From: an uncultured Algimonas sp.
Lineage (GTDB): Bacteria; Pseudomonadota; Alphaproteobacteria; Caulobacterales; Maricaulaceae
Length of the DNA: 64,000 nt
NCBI RefSeq assembly: GCF_947498175.1
Contig: NZ_CANMJB010000009.1
Location: 1 to 64,000 of the forward strand
Direction: 5' to 3'
The notes under the pieces were generated by a model that did no database searches, was not told the DNA's origin, and saw only the letters and a program-made list of their open reading frames with translations. This document shows positions 28,572 to 37,786 of this stretch, in pieces. The translations under genes were made by a program, and so were the position numbers. Each line of letters begins with the position of its first letter. Position 1 is the first letter of the stretch.

Positions 28572-29414
28572 ATGCGCAAACTGCTTCTGGGAGCCGCCGC
28601 CATTTCGCTGTCGGGCTGTTCCTTTCTGGGTATCGGGGGCGGAAACTCCCAATATGGATACAATGCACCGGTCTACGGGGCCAGCTACGGCGCGCCGGCG
28701 TCGAAGTGCGCGCCGGGACATGCCGTTCTGGCGAACGGCAACTGCCTGTCGCGCCTGAACATCGAAGGCGGCATCGGCGTCTCCTACAATGTGGGCGGCG
28801 ACGTCATCACGGGCGACGAAGCCACATTCGCAGGCACGGACGTCCGCAATGTCGAATTCAAGGACGCCTATGAGCGCGGCCGTCGTGCCGAGGCCGGGTT
28901 CTCCTATGCCACCAATGCCAACACGAAAGTGACCGCGATGGCCTTTATCGACAAGGCCGAAAGCGCCGGCGAACAGGATTTCGGGACGATCGACGGCCGG
29001 GACTTCACCGGCTCTCTGTCCGATTACCGCTCGACGGGTCTGGAACTCGGCGTGCGCCGCTATTTCAATCCGCGTCCGGCCCCGATCGTCCGTTCGCTGC
29101 GTCCCTATATCGAAGCCCGTGTCGGCGCCGCCTACCAGGACTCGGTCTATATCGACAACGCCGCCGTCGGCGGTGACGCGCTGGGTCGTGTCGCGCTGAA
29201 GGAATCCGGCTGGGTGCCGTCTGCCGCCGGACTGATCGGCGTGGAAACGCCGCTGACGCGTTTCAGCACGATCGGCCTGGAAACCGGCATCCGCTACACC
29301 GGAAAGACCGACGCGGTGGATGACAATTTCGGTCCCGCGCCGTTCGAAGGCCTGGCCGAAGGCGGTGAGCGGATCTCCGTTCCGCTGATGCTGCGCGGCC
29401 GCTACCGCTTCTAG
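28572..29414 (+). CDS. Lipoprotein with C-terminal beta-barrel, paralogue 3
   Basis: 280 aa, the shortest of the three. MRKLLLGAAAISLSGC has the lipid Cys at residue 16, matching the two upstream paralogues. A short linker with Cys pairs (SKCAPGHAV...GNCLSR) is followed directly by a barrel-like domain starting RLNIEGGIGVSYN and ending ...LMLRGRYRF. The start is set by analogy and by AGGGA eight bases upstream; an ATG at 28563 lies too close to that site. A sigma-54-type promoter lies just upstream and a bidirectional hairpin follows. Beta-barrel architecture is inferred from strand pattern and terminal Phe. Confidence 0.8.
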   Translation: MRKLLLGAAAISLSGCSFLGIGGGNSQYGYNAPVYGASYGAPASKCAPGHAVLANGNCLSRLNIEGGIGVSYNVGGDVITGDEATFAGTDVRNVEFKDAYERGRRAEAGFSYATNANTKVTAMAFIDKAESAGEQDFGTIDGRDFTGSLSDYRSTGLELGVRRYFNPRPAPIVRSLRPYIEARVGAAYQDSVYIDNAAVGGDALGRVALKESGWVPSAAGLIGVETPLTRFSTIGLETGIRYTGKTDAVDDNFGPAPFEGLAEGGERISVPLMLRGRYRF

Positions 29415-29455
29415 GGCGCCCTGCCCCACCCCTGTCCCGCAAAAGCCGACACGAG

Positions 29456-29485
29456 AAAACCGCCGGAAGCCCCGGCGGTTTTTTC
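29456..29485. terminator. Bidirectional hairpin terminator
   Basis: AAAACCGCCGG (29456-29466), loop aagcc, and CCGGCGGTTTT (29472-29482) form an 11-bp stem followed by T residues on the plus strand and by a T-run equivalent on the minus strand. It separates the lipoprotein genes from the convergent DUF885 gene. Confidence 0.85.
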
Positions 29486-29528
29486 ATGCGGTTCGTCTGG
29501 GACGGACGCCTAAGTGTGGGACGGACGC

Positions 29529-31472
29529 CTAATTGCCGTTTCGCGCCTGCACGGCCGCACGGCGCGCATCGGCGATGTAGCGATCGATCTGTCGCTCCAG
29601 GATGGATAGCGGCACGCTGCCTTTTTCCAGCACTGCATCGTGGAAGGCGCGGATGTCGAAATCGTCGCCGAGTGCGGTTTCCGCCTTGTCGCGCAATTCC
29701 ACGATCTTCAGTTCTCCGACCTTGTAGGCCAGGGCCTGGCCGGGCCAGCTGATATAGCGGTCCACCTCGGTGCGGATATTGCTGCGTGACAGGGCCGAGT
29801 TTTCCAGGAAGCAGGCTTCCGCCTGTTCGCGGCTCCATCCCTTCCAGTGCATGCCGGTGTCGACCACCAGGCGGCAGGCGCGCCACATTTCGTAGGTCAA
29901 CTGGCCGAACTTCTCGTAGGGCGTGTCGTAGAGGCCCATCTCCTCGGCCAACCGCTCGGAATAGAGTCCCCAGCCTTCGCCGAACGCGGTGGCATAGAGG
30001 TTTCGGCGGAATTCGGGGATATCGTCCAGTTCCTGCGCCAGAGCGATCTGGTGGTGGTGGCCCGGCACACCTTCGTGGGCGGTCAATGCCGGAAGGTTGT
30101 AGAGCGGCCGCTGCGACAGGTCATATGTGTTGACCACATAATTACCCGCGCGACCGGCCTCGGGCGAGCCGCTCCAGTAGCGGCCGGTCGTGTAGTTCGG
30201 GGCGATCTCGTCCGGCACCTTGATGACGCCGTAAGGCAGGCGCGGCAGCCGGCCGAAGAATTCGGGCATCTTGCCGTCCAGCCGCTTGGCCAGCAGAGCG
30301 GCGTGCTGCAGCAGTTCGGTCTCTGTCTTGGCGTAGAATTGCGGATCCGTGCGCAGGAAATCGAGGAACTCCGCGAACGTCCCGTCGAAGCCGCTCTGGG
30401 CGATGACCGTGTCCATTTCGCCGCGGATGCGCTGCACTTCGCGCAGGCCCATCGCATGGACCTCGTCCGGGGTCAGGTCGAGCGTGGTGAAGTTGCGCGT
30501 CAGCGCCCGGTAGTAGTTGCGCCCCTCTTCCGTCGCGCCGATCCCGACTTCCGCGCGGGCCGCCGGAACGTAATCGTCTTCCAGGAACTCCAGCAGATCG
30601 GCGTAGGCGGGCAGGACGGAGGTGTTGATCACCGCCTCGCCCAGCGCGCTCAGGCGCTGTCGTTCGGCCGGGCTTTCGACGACGGCCTCCATGTCGCGGA
30701 AAGGCGCGTAGAGCGGATGCGCCTTCGCCGGGCCTTGCGACAGGTCGCGGACCATGCCGACGATGCCGGGCATGATGGCGGCGCTGGCGGTGAACCCATC
30801 CTCGATGCCGCGTCTCATATTGTCGCGGTGCTGGGCGAACCAACGCGGCATCTGGGTCAGGCGCGCCGCATAGGCTTCATAATCTTCGGGCCGTTCGAAC
30901 CGGGTCTGGCGCGAAATGTAACTCATCGAATTGAAGAAGCCGGAATCGTTGGTGAAGGGCACGCGCGATTGGTCGAACGGGGCCAGGCGGCGCTGCTGGT
31001 CCAGCATGAAGCCCATCATTTCGTAATTCAGCCGTTGTTCCTCGGCGAGACCGGAGAAGGCGGGCGAGCGCCGCAGCGCGGTATGACGGCGATCCAGCGC
31101 GTCGAGCCGGGCGCGTGCAGCGGCCCGTGTTTCCGGTCCGGCGTCCGGCAGGCGGCGCAGGGCGGCACGGTCGCCCTTGTCCCCGGCCGAGACGGGATCG
31201 TTGATCAGGGAATTGGCTTCGAAATCGGCGATCAACCGGTCCAGGCTGTCGGGCAAGGCGCAACGCGCTTCGCCGTCCAGCAGGCTGACCTGATTGTCGG
31301 GACAGGTGAAATGCTCGGCCATGCGGCCCTCGGCCGAAGGCTGCGACGCCGTTTGAGCCGCTGTCTGGGCCGTTGTCTGGGCCGCTGCCTGGGCGACAAC
31401 CGGCAAGGGAACCGCCAGGCTGCAGAGCGCCGTTGCGGCAAAGCCGAGATGAAGGGAAGTGGATCGGGTCAT
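29529..31472 (-). CDS. DUF885 family secreted protein
   Basis: 647 aa with a signal peptide ending near residue 28 (LPVVAQA). The first 60 residues after cleavage are Ala/Gln/Thr-rich, with repeated AQT-like steps. The C-terminal half holds the HEGVPGHHHQ motif, an HExxH-like zinc-protease signature typical of DUF885, together with FGEGWGLYSERLAEEMGLY. DUF885 proteins are putative metallo-carboxypeptidases; no precise substrate is known. The start is set at 31472 because AGGA precedes it; 13 additional upstream codons are possible. The gene converges on the lipoprotein array. Confidence 0.85.
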   Translation of the reverse strand: MTRSTSLHLGFAATALCSLAVPLPVVAQAAAQTTAQTAAQTASQPSAEGRMAEHFTCPDNQVSLLDGEARCALPDSLDRLIADFEANSLINDPVSAGDKGDRAALRRLPDAGPETRAAARARLDALDRRHTALRRSPAFSGLAEEQRLNYEMMGFMLDQQRRLAPFDQSRVPFTNDSGFFNSMSYISRQTRFERPEDYEAYAARLTQMPRWFAQHRDNMRRGIEDGFTASAAIMPGIVGMVRDLSQGPAKAHPLYAPFRDMEAVVESPAERQRLSALGEAVINTSVLPAYADLLEFLEDDYVPAARAEVGIGATEEGRNYYRALTRNFTTLDLTPDEVHAMGLREVQRIRGEMDTVIAQSGFDGTFAEFLDFLRTDPQFYAKTETELLQHAALLAKRLDGKMPEFFGRLPRLPYGVIKVPDEIAPNYTTGRYWSGSPEAGRAGNYVVNTYDLSQRPLYNLPALTAHEGVPGHHHQIALAQELDDIPEFRRNLYATAFGEGWGLYSERLAEEMGLYDTPYEKFGQLTYEMWRACRLVVDTGMHWKGWSREQAEACFLENSALSRSNIRTEVDRYISWPGQALAYKVGELKIVELRDKAETALGDDFDIRAFHDAVLEKGSVPLSILERQIDRYIADARRAAVQARNGN

Positions 31473-31553
31473 GAGGGTCCTGTCTGTCCTGTGTCGCAGT
31501 CTTGGTCGCAATCTCGCGGCCGTCCGCGACGAACGGCCGTATCAGCCGGTACG

Positions 31554-31841
31554 TCAACCAGCGGCCGGGCCGGCCGCAGCTTCCATGGCTTTTGCCAGTG
31601 TCACATCCTTTTGCGTCACTCCGCCCGCATCGTGTGTGGTCAACGTCACATCCACCCGGTTGTAGACGTTGAACCATTCCGGATGGTGATCCATCTTGTC
31701 GGCAATGATAGCGATGCGCGTCATGAAGCCGAACGCTTCGGCGAAATCCGCGAAACGGTAAACCTTGGTGATGAAATCGTCGCCGCCCGTCCATCCGGGA
31801 AGTTTGTCGGCGGCCGTCTTGGGGTCGAGTCGGTCCATCAT
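31554..31841 (-). CDS. 4a-hydroxytetrahydrobiopterin dehydratase (PCD/DCoH)
   Basis: 95 aa matching pterin-4a-carbinolamine dehydratases: W17, [16 protein letters not shown] and [26 protein letters not shown], with the conserved His pair (DKMDHHPEW) of the active site. It recycles the pterin cofactor of phenylalanine hydroxylase; no such hydroxylase is in the window. A second in-frame ATG directly follows the first, and AAAGG upstream suits either. It diverges from the VanZ-like gene. Confidence 0.93.
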   Translation of the reverse strand: MMDRLDPKTAADKLPGWTGGDDFITKVYRFADFAEAFGFMTRIAIIADKMDHHPEWFNVYNRVDVTLTTHDAGGVTQKDVTLAKAMEAAAGPAAG

Positions 31842-31971
31842 GCACCTTTCGCGAAGAGTGGCGGTCTACGCCGCCTTCAATTCGCAAAACCTGCCACAAT
31901 CCGCCCGGTCCGCCAAGCGGCGTAAGACACGCTGTGTCGATTGCATCTTGTCAGGCAGTGCCCCGGAGTGG

Positions 31972-32313
31972 ATGCGCCGCCCCATGACATTGGCTTTCCG
32001 TCTCCTCGCCTTTCTCTGCGCCGCCGCGATCGTGTTCCTGTCGCTCGAACCCGCCCGAGAGGTCCAGACCGTCCTTCATGCCGACAAGGTCAAGCATTTC
32101 GCGGCCTATGCGGTGCTATGCGGGCTGACGGGCCTGGGTTGGCCGCGACTGCGTCTTCCCCTGCTGATCGGGCTGGTCGCCCTGTTCGGCGCAGGCATGG
32201 AAATCGCACAGGCCCTGGCGGGGACCGGACGGACGCCGTCCGTGCTCGACGCGCTGGCCAATCTGTGCGGTGCGGCCTGCGCTGGAGGCATGCTCCACCT
32301 GCTCCGGCGTTGA
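31972..32313 (+). CDS. VanZ-like small membrane protein
   Basis: 113 aa with about four hydrophobic segments. The VanZ-like features are LSLEPAREV, DKVKHFAAYAVL and the motif GxxxE-x-x-Q in GAGMEIAQALAG; glycine and Asp residues near the ends of helices fit the fold. The ATG at 31972 or at 31984 may be used; neither has a well-spaced ribosome site. Function of short VanZ-like proteins is unknown. Confidence 0.8.
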   Translation: MRRPMTLAFRLLAFLCAAAIVFLSLEPAREVQTVLHADKVKHFAAYAVLCGLTGLGWPRLRLPLLIGLVALFGAGMEIAQALAGTGRTPSVLDALANLCGAACAGGMLHLLRR

Positions 32314-32397
32314 AGGAAACATTTCGGTTCCGGCACGTTCGGGCTGGACGGCACTGCGCAATACGGTAAACAAAGTTTAAACGGCTGGAGAAATGAT

Positions 32398-33594
32398 ATG
32401 TATAGGATGCGTCCGAAGTCTGCGATCCTCTTGATCGGCGCCGCCTTTCTGGCGCCGCTTCCGGTCCTGGCCGGTGTCGCCCCCCTCCCGCCCGCTTACG
32501 TCCCCGATCTGGAGCCGCCGAACCCGGTCGTCGGCGAATGCTATGCGCGCGTCGAAATCCCGGCGAGCTATGCGGAGACCTCGCACAAGGTTCTGACCCG
32601 CGAGGGCCATCAACGGCTATCCGTGCAACAGCCCAGGCTGGAAAGCCGCGCCGAACGGATCATGACCAAGGAACCGAGCGTTCATTATGTGGTGCGACAG
32701 CCCAGCTATGCCACTGTGACCGAGACGGTCATGACCCGGCCGGGCTATGAAAAACTGGCTGTGACGGAACCCGAATTCCGGACTGTGACCGAAACGCTGC
32801 AGCAGAGCCCGCCGCGGCTGGTCTGGAAGCGCGGCCATCCGGCGGAGCTGCGCGCGCAGGGTTACATCATCCACTCGACGGCGGATGCGGGTGTGGGCGG
32901 CCGGGGCTATGCTTCGACGACCGATTACGGCCGCACGGGCGGGCAGCGTTGCGGCGCGGCCTGCGAGATCTGGTGCTTGGTGGAGGAACCCGGCGACAGC
33001 GTCACGGTCAGCCGCCAGGTCATGGCTCGGCCCGGCGAAGTGCGCCGCATTCCGGTTCCCCCCGCCTTCGAGACGATCACCAAGCAGGTCGTGACCGATC
33101 CGGGCGGCGTGGAAAAGGTACCGGTTCCGGCCGAATATCGAGACATTCATGTCCAGGCGCTGACCCATCCGGGCGCGACATCCACAATCGACGTTCCGGC
33201 CGAGTACGGCCACGTGCAGGGGCGCCGGCTTGTCTCCGAGGCGCGCTACGAATGGCGCCGCGTGGTCTGCAAACCGGGCATGACGCGCTCGCACGTCACG
33301 CCGCCGGTGCAGTACCGGCAACACCACCCGCGCTATTCCAGCCATGGCGGGTCAGTCCGTCCGTCGGCCGGACTGGCCGGAGGCCAGACGCAGACCGATC
33401 ATGCGCGGACCTACAGCACGCACGCCTATCACACGCAGACCCACGCCGCGCCGCCTGCCTTGAGTACGTATCAGGCCCATTTCGGCGCGGTGCCGGTTAG
33501 GAAGTCCGTCGGCGCGCCCGACCGCGCCTATTCCGGCCCGGCCTACGCCGTGCCGCATGAAGGCCGTTCGGGAGCCTTCCGGTTCCGGCGCTGA
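32398..33594 (+). CDS. Secreted repeat protein (ECYA/TVTE-type repeats)
   Basis: 398 aa with a signal peptide ending near residue 25 (LPVLAG). Residues 47-148 and 185-293 contain about eight degenerate units of roughly 26 residues, each with a (Y/F)-x-TV(T/S)-x-x-V-(M/V/L)-T-x-PG core. The same repeats, starting ECYA or CYAK, occur in front of OmpA domains in other bacteria, but here no OmpA domain follows. Cys at 48, 185, 189, 193 and 291 may pair. The C-terminal 110 residues are Gln/His/Thr-rich low complexity. GGAGA precedes the ATG. Function unknown; a cell-envelope role is inferred. Confidence 0.8.
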   Translation: MYRMRPKSAILLIGAAFLAPLPVLAGVAPLPPAYVPDLEPPNPVVGECYARVEIPASYAETSHKVLTREGHQRLSVQQPRLESRAERIMTKEPSVHYVVRQPSYATVTETVMTRPGYEKLAVTEPEFRTVTETLQQSPPRLVWKRGHPAELRAQGYIIHSTADAGVGGRGYASTTDYGRTGGQRCGAACEIWCLVEEPGDSVTVSRQVMARPGEVRRIPVPPAFETITKQVVTDPGGVEKVPVPAEYRDIHVQALTHPGATSTIDVPAEYGHVQGRRLVSEARYEWRRVVCKPGMTRSHVTPPVQYRQHHPRYSSHGGSVRPSAGLAGGQTQTDHARTYSTHAYHTQTHAAPPALSTYQAHFGAVPVRKSVGAPDRAYSGPAYAVPHEGRSGAFRFRR

Positions 33595-33616
33595 CCTTGC
33601 GCATCATCGCCGCATG

Positions 33617-33650
33617 AAAAAACCCGCCTCGGCCGAGGCGGGTTTTCTTT
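33617..33650. terminator. Bidirectional palindromic terminator
   Basis: A perfect 24-base palindrome (AACCCGCCTCGG/CCGAGGCGGGTT, 33621-33644) is flanked by A-runs and T-runs, giving strong terminators in both directions between the repeat-protein gene and the convergent AGCS symporter gene. Confidence 0.9.
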
Positions 33651-33668
33651 TGCGACGGCAAGCGTGGA

Positions 33669-35138
33669 TCAGGGGCCGCGCGGCAGATCGTCCTGATCGA
33701 CCAACCCGTCCGAAGCCTCTTTTTCCCTGTCGAAATAGTCGCGCGTCAGCTTGAACACGATCGGCGACAGGAAGATCAGCGCGATCAGATTCGGCGCCGC
33801 CATCAGTCCCGTCAGCGTATCGGCCATCAGCCAGAACAGGTTGACGATGTTGCCGACCTGGTCTTCCAGCGCGATGGCGGCGGCGGAAGCGAAGACGACG
33901 AAGATGTAGATTAACCGGTAAGGCAGGATCGCTTTTTCGGTGAACATGAAGGCCGCACAGCGTTCGCCGTAATAGGACCAGCCGAGGATGGTCGTGAACG
34001 CAAAGACAGACAGCGCGATCGGGATGATATGCCGCCCGATATCGCCATATTGCGCAGCGAAAGCGGAGCTGGTCAGCGGTGCGCCCGTGTCGCAACCCGC
34101 AGGCTGGACGCCCGTCATCAGCTGCGTCAGGTTTTCCGGCCCCGCCAAGCAATCCGGCGCGATCACACCCGACGTCAGGATCACCAGCGCGGTGATCGTG
34201 CAGACGAACAACGTGTCGATGACCGTGCCGAGCATGGCGATGGTGCCCTGATTGACCGGATCGTTGTTCTGTGCGGCGGCGTGGGCGATCGGGGCGGACC
34301 CCTGACCGGCTTCGTTGGAGAAGATGCCGCGCGCGACACCCATGCGCATGGCCAACCACATCAGGCCGATGGAAATCCCCGTGCCCGCTTCCTGCAGACC
34401 GAAGGCGCTTTCGAAGATCATCCCGAAAGCTCCCGGAATCGCGTCGAAATTCATGAACACGACCAAGAGCCCCAGCACGATGTAGGACCCCGCCATGAAA
34501 GGCACGATCTTGGAGGCGACGGAACCGATGCGCTTGATGCCGCCGAGGATGACGGCGCCGGCGCCCAGAGCCAGCACGCTGGCCGTGATCCAGGGCGACA
34601 GGCTGTATTCCGCATTCAGGACATCGGCCACGGAGTTGGCCTGGATAGAATTGCCCGTGCCCCACGATGCGAACATGCCGAAGAAGGCGAAGGCGAGCGC
34701 CAGCGGCATCCACTTCGTGCCGAGCCCGTTCTTGATGTAGTACATCGGCCCGCCGACGCGGTTGCCATTGGAGTCGATTTCCCGGTAGCGTACGGCCAGC
34801 ACCCCTTCGGCGAACTTCGTCGCCGTGCCGACGACGGCCGTCAACCACATCCAGAACACCGCCCCCGGGCCGCCAATGGCGATGGCCGCGGCCACGCCGG
34901 CGATATTGCCCGTACCGATGGTGGACGACAGGGCGGTCATCAAGGCGGCGAAAGGCGAAACGTCGCCCGTATCCGTATTGGCGCCGCGTTTGCGGAACAA
35001 TTGGCGGAAGGCATAAGGGATCTTGACGATCGACATGCCTTTCAGGCCGATCGTCAGGAACAGACCCGTCCCGACCAGCAGCAGGAGCATGATCGGACCC
35101 CAGACGAATCCGTTCACGCTTTGGATGATGCTTTCCAT
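33669..35138 (-). CDS. AGCS sodium:alanine/glycine symporter
   Basis: 489 aa with about 11-12 hydrophobic segments. The family is fixed by GTGLFLTIGLKG, AALSSTIGTGNIAGVAAAI and KGEQRC-like GERCA regions (YYGERCAAFMF). Members co-transport small neutral amino acids with Na+. The ATG at 35138 is preceded by AAGGGGACTTC; an upstream in-frame ATG at 35240 adds 34 unconserved residues. It diverges from the aminotransferase gene. Confidence 0.93.
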   Translation of the reverse strand: MESIIQSVNGFVWGPIMLLLLVGTGLFLTIGLKGMSIVKIPYAFRQLFRKRGANTDTGDVSPFAALMTALSSTIGTGNIAGVAAAIAIGGPGAVFWMWLTAVVGTATKFAEGVLAVRYREIDSNGNRVGGPMYYIKNGLGTKWMPLALAFAFFGMFASWGTGNSIQANSVADVLNAEYSLSPWITASVLALGAGAVILGGIKRIGSVASKIVPFMAGSYIVLGLLVVFMNFDAIPGAFGMIFESAFGLQEAGTGISIGLMWLAMRMGVARGIFSNEAGQGSAPIAHAAAQNNDPVNQGTIAMLGTVIDTLFVCTITALVILTSGVIAPDCLAGPENLTQLMTGVQPAGCDTGAPLTSSAFAAQYGDIGRHIIPIALSVFAFTTILGWSYYGERCAAFMFTEKAILPYRLIYIFVVFASAAAIALEDQVGNIVNLFWLMADTLTGLMAAPNLIALIFLSPIVFKLTRDYFDREKEASDGLVDQDDLPRGP

Positions 35139-35339
35139 GAAGTCCCCTTGACGTCCGGACCGCGCGGCGCGCGGCCTTGTCCCGGTTGTGTCTTTTACCG
35201 GTTTCCGGCCCGTTTGCCGCAAGGCTTGCCGCAGGTGCAAGGACTAATCTTGCGACCCTATGGGCGCTTTGTCTGAGAATGGCCCGAATGGGCTCGCGAG
35301 GACTGGTTGAAAGCCTCATTCTGTTCTATGGGCGCGGCC

Positions 35340-36536
35340 ATGTTCGACCATCTCGACTCCCTGCCCCCAGACGCCATCATCGCCATGATGCAGCAGGCCC
35401 AAGCCGACGGCCGGGCGCACAAGGTCGATCTGGGCGTGGGGGTCTACAAGGATGCGACCGGCGCCGTGCCGATCATGCGTGCCGTCAAGGCCGCCGAACA
35501 GCGGATCCTGGCCGAGGAAAAGACCAAATCCTATGTCGGCACGACGGGTCGGGCGGGATTTCGCGACCATGTGCTCGACCTCGTCCTGGGGGCAGATCAT
35601 CCGGCGTGTGCGAGCGGGCGCCTCGCCTCGTCCCAGGCGGCAGGCGGATCGGGCGCGCTGCGCATCGGCGCGCAGCTGGCTTTTTCCGCCACGCCGAACG
35701 CGACCGTCTGGGTGTCCACCCCGACCTGGGCCAACCATGTGCCGCTGATCGGCTCCACCGGATTGAGGCTGAAAAGCTATCCCTATTATAATCGCCAGAC
35801 ATTGGGCGTGGATTATGAGGACATGCTGGCTCATCTGGACGCTCATGCAGAAGCGGGCGATCTGGTGCTGCTGCATGGCTGTTGCCACAATCCGACCGGC
35901 GCGGACCTGTCGCCGCAGCAGTGGGACCGGCTGGTCCCGTTCCTGAACGACCGCGGCCTCGTCCACTTCATCGACCTGGCCTATCTCGGCCTCGGCCGCG
36001 GCCTGGACGAAGACCGCTACGGCCTGCGGCTGGCGGCGCGCGACTGCCCGGAACTGATCTTCACCGTCTCGGCATCGAAGAATTTCGGTCTCTACAAGGA
36101 ACGGGTCGGCCTGCTGGGCGTGCTTTGCAAGACGCCGGAACAGGCTGGTGTGGTGCAATCGCAACTGGGCGCGATCCAGCGCACGCTGATCTCCATGCCA
36201 CCGGACCACGGCGCGCAGATCGTGGAGCGCATTCTGGGCGACGGCGAGTTGAAGCGCGACTGGCTCGACGAGTTGGCGGAGATGCGCGAGCGCATGCGCG
36301 GCCTGCGCCGGATGCTGTCCGACGCGCTGGATGTCCAAGGCGGCGAACACATCGCCCGCGCCGTGACCGATCAGAACGGAATGTTCTCCATGCTGCCCGT
36401 CACGCCGCAGCAGGCGGAACGGCTACGCGACGACCATGCCATCTACATGACCGATTCGGGGCGCATCAACATCGCCGGCGCGAATGCCGGCAATATCCCC
36501 CGAGTCGCTGAAGCGCTGCTGGACGTTCTCAGCTAG
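35340..36536 (+). CDS. Aromatic amino acid/aspartate aminotransferase, class I
   Basis: 398 aa PLP-dependent enzyme of the AspC/TyrB type. Features in order: LGVGVYKDATG near the N-terminus, the NPTG segment (CCHNPTGAD) and the PLP lysine in SASKNFGLYKER near residue 247, and a C-terminal GRINIAGAN. Start at 35340 (MFDHLDSLPPD) fits the family better than ATGs at 35328 or 35307. The substrate preference between Asp and aromatic amino acids cannot be read. Confidence 0.92.
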   Translation: MFDHLDSLPPDAIIAMMQQAQADGRAHKVDLGVGVYKDATGAVPIMRAVKAAEQRILAEEKTKSYVGTTGRAGFRDHVLDLVLGADHPACASGRLASSQAAGGSGALRIGAQLAFSATPNATVWVSTPTWANHVPLIGSTGLRLKSYPYYNRQTLGVDYEDMLAHLDAHAEAGDLVLLHGCCHNPTGADLSPQQWDRLVPFLNDRGLVHFIDLAYLGLGRGLDEDRYGLRLAARDCPELIFTVSASKNFGLYKERVGLLGVLCKTPEQAGVVQSQLGAIQRTLISMPPDHGAQIVERILGDGELKRDWLDELAEMRERMRGLRRMLSDALDVQGGEHIARAVTDQNGMFSMLPVTPQQAERLRDDHAIYMTDSGRINIAGANAGNIPRVAEALLDVLS

Positions 36537-36539
36537 CGC

Positions 36540-37223
36540 CTATGGCAGCACGCAGGCGTCCAGACCTTCGTTGCGAACAATTCGGGCGCGTTGCTGCAAT
36601 GTGTTGGCACGGCCGCTGACATAGGGCCCGGGCGGATCGACCCGCCACTTGTTCGGGCTTGGCAGGACGGCGGCGAGCAAAGCCGCTTCGCGGCCGCTCA
36701 GATCGGCGGCGGATTTGCCGAACCGGGCCTGCGCGGCTGCCTCCGCCCCGAAGATCCCGTCGCCCCACTCCGCGACGTTCAGATAGATTTCCATGATGCG
36801 GCGTTTGGTCCAGACCGTATCGATATAAAGCGCGAACCAAGCCTCCACGGCCTTGCGCCCATAGCCGCCGCCGTTCCACAGAAACACGTTCTTGGCCGTC
36901 TGCTGCGTCAGGGTCGAACCGCCGCGACGGCGGTCGCGCGTCCTGTTATCGTCGATCGCCCGTTCCAGCGCATCGAAGTCGATCCCGCCATGTTGGCAGA
37001 AGCGCGCATCCTCGGCGGCGATCACGGCGCGGACGAGATGGGGTGACAGACGGTTCAACGGCACCCAATGACGGCGCAGCGGCGTGCCCATCGGCCGCAG
37101 CACCATGTTCCACGTGCCGTGGACCGGCAGGACCGCATGGGCTGCGCCCATCACGTGGATGGACAGGACCAGCACGCACAGCCCCAACACGATAAAACGC
37201 AAAACGCGGGCGAGGGTTTTCAA
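36540..37223 (-). CDS. mtgA: Monofunctional biosynthetic peptidoglycan transglycosylase
   Basis: 227 aa. One N-terminal membrane segment (about 5-27) is followed by a GT51 domain with EDARFCQHGGIDFDALERA (catalytic Glu) and RGGSTLTQQTAKNVFLW. It polymerises lipid II into glycan strands at the inner membrane. It begins with TTG, overlapping the TetR stop codon as TTGA, so the two genes are coupled. It ends three bases from the convergent aminotransferase gene. Confidence 0.93.
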   Translation of the reverse strand: MKTLARVLRFIVLGLCVLVLSIHVMGAAHAVLPVHGTWNMVLRPMGTPLRRHWVPLNRLSPHLVRAVIAAEDARFCQHGGIDFDALERAIDDNRTRDRRRGGSTLTQQTAKNVFLWNGGGYGRKAVEAWFALYIDTVWTKRRIMEIYLNVAEWGDGIFGAEAAAQARFGKSAADLSGREAALLAAVLPSPNKWRVDPPGPYVSGRANTLQQRARIVRNEGLDACVLP

Positions 37224-37786
37224 GGTCTTGCCGGCGCCAGGTGATGTTCGAGATAGGCGGTGATGGCGATTCCCGTCGGCCGCAGCATGCTCGTGCGCTC
37301 TGCGGGAGCGAGACGATGGAGCCGCATGTCCACCTCTTCCTGCATGGCGATCAAGGCCGCGGTGTCATCGTTCTTCCGATCCTTGGACCGCAGATAGGCG
37401 ATGAGAATACCATAAGCCGGGTGGCGACCATGCCTGGCAAAGAGATTGTGAAACGCCCGGTCGAGGAAAGCCTGCCTGTCCGGCACCGTATCGGGGTCGC
37501 GCAATGTCTCGGCCCTTCCGCTGTTCGTGTGCTGGAACAGGGACAGGAGAAGATCGCAGGCGTCTTCGAAGTAGCGGTAGACCGACCCGATGGACACACG
37601 TGCCGCACTGGCGATCATGCGCGTGACCAGCTTGGCGGGCGGGTGATCATCAAACAGATGTTGGGCAGTATTGAAAATCGCGGCGCGGTTCACGGCAGAG
37701 CGCGCCCGCATTTGCGGCGATTTGCGCGGCGGGCGCGTGCCGGATGCAGGACGGACCGGCATGTCGCTTGGCAAGGGATCGGACAT
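37220..37786 (-). CDS. TetR-family transcriptional regulator
   Basis: 188 aa. The N-terminal helix-turn-helix covers NRAAIFNTAQHLFDD...ASAARVSIGSVYRYFEDA, typical of TetR, where SxxSxYRYF is the recognition helix. The C-terminal ligand domain is not recognised. The N-terminal 25 residues are Arg/Pro-rich. It is the first gene of a two-gene unit with mtgA, though a regulatory link between them is not established. Confidence 0.85.
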   Translation of the reverse strand: MSDPLPSDMPVRPASGTRPPRKSPQMRARSAVNRAAIFNTAQHLFDDHPPAKLVTRMIASAARVSIGSVYRYFEDACDLLLSLFQHTNSGRAETLRDPDTVPDRQAFLDRAFHNLFARHGRHPAYGILIAYLRSKDRKNDDTAALIAMQEEVDMRLHRLAPAERTSMLRPTGIAITAYLEHHLAPARP

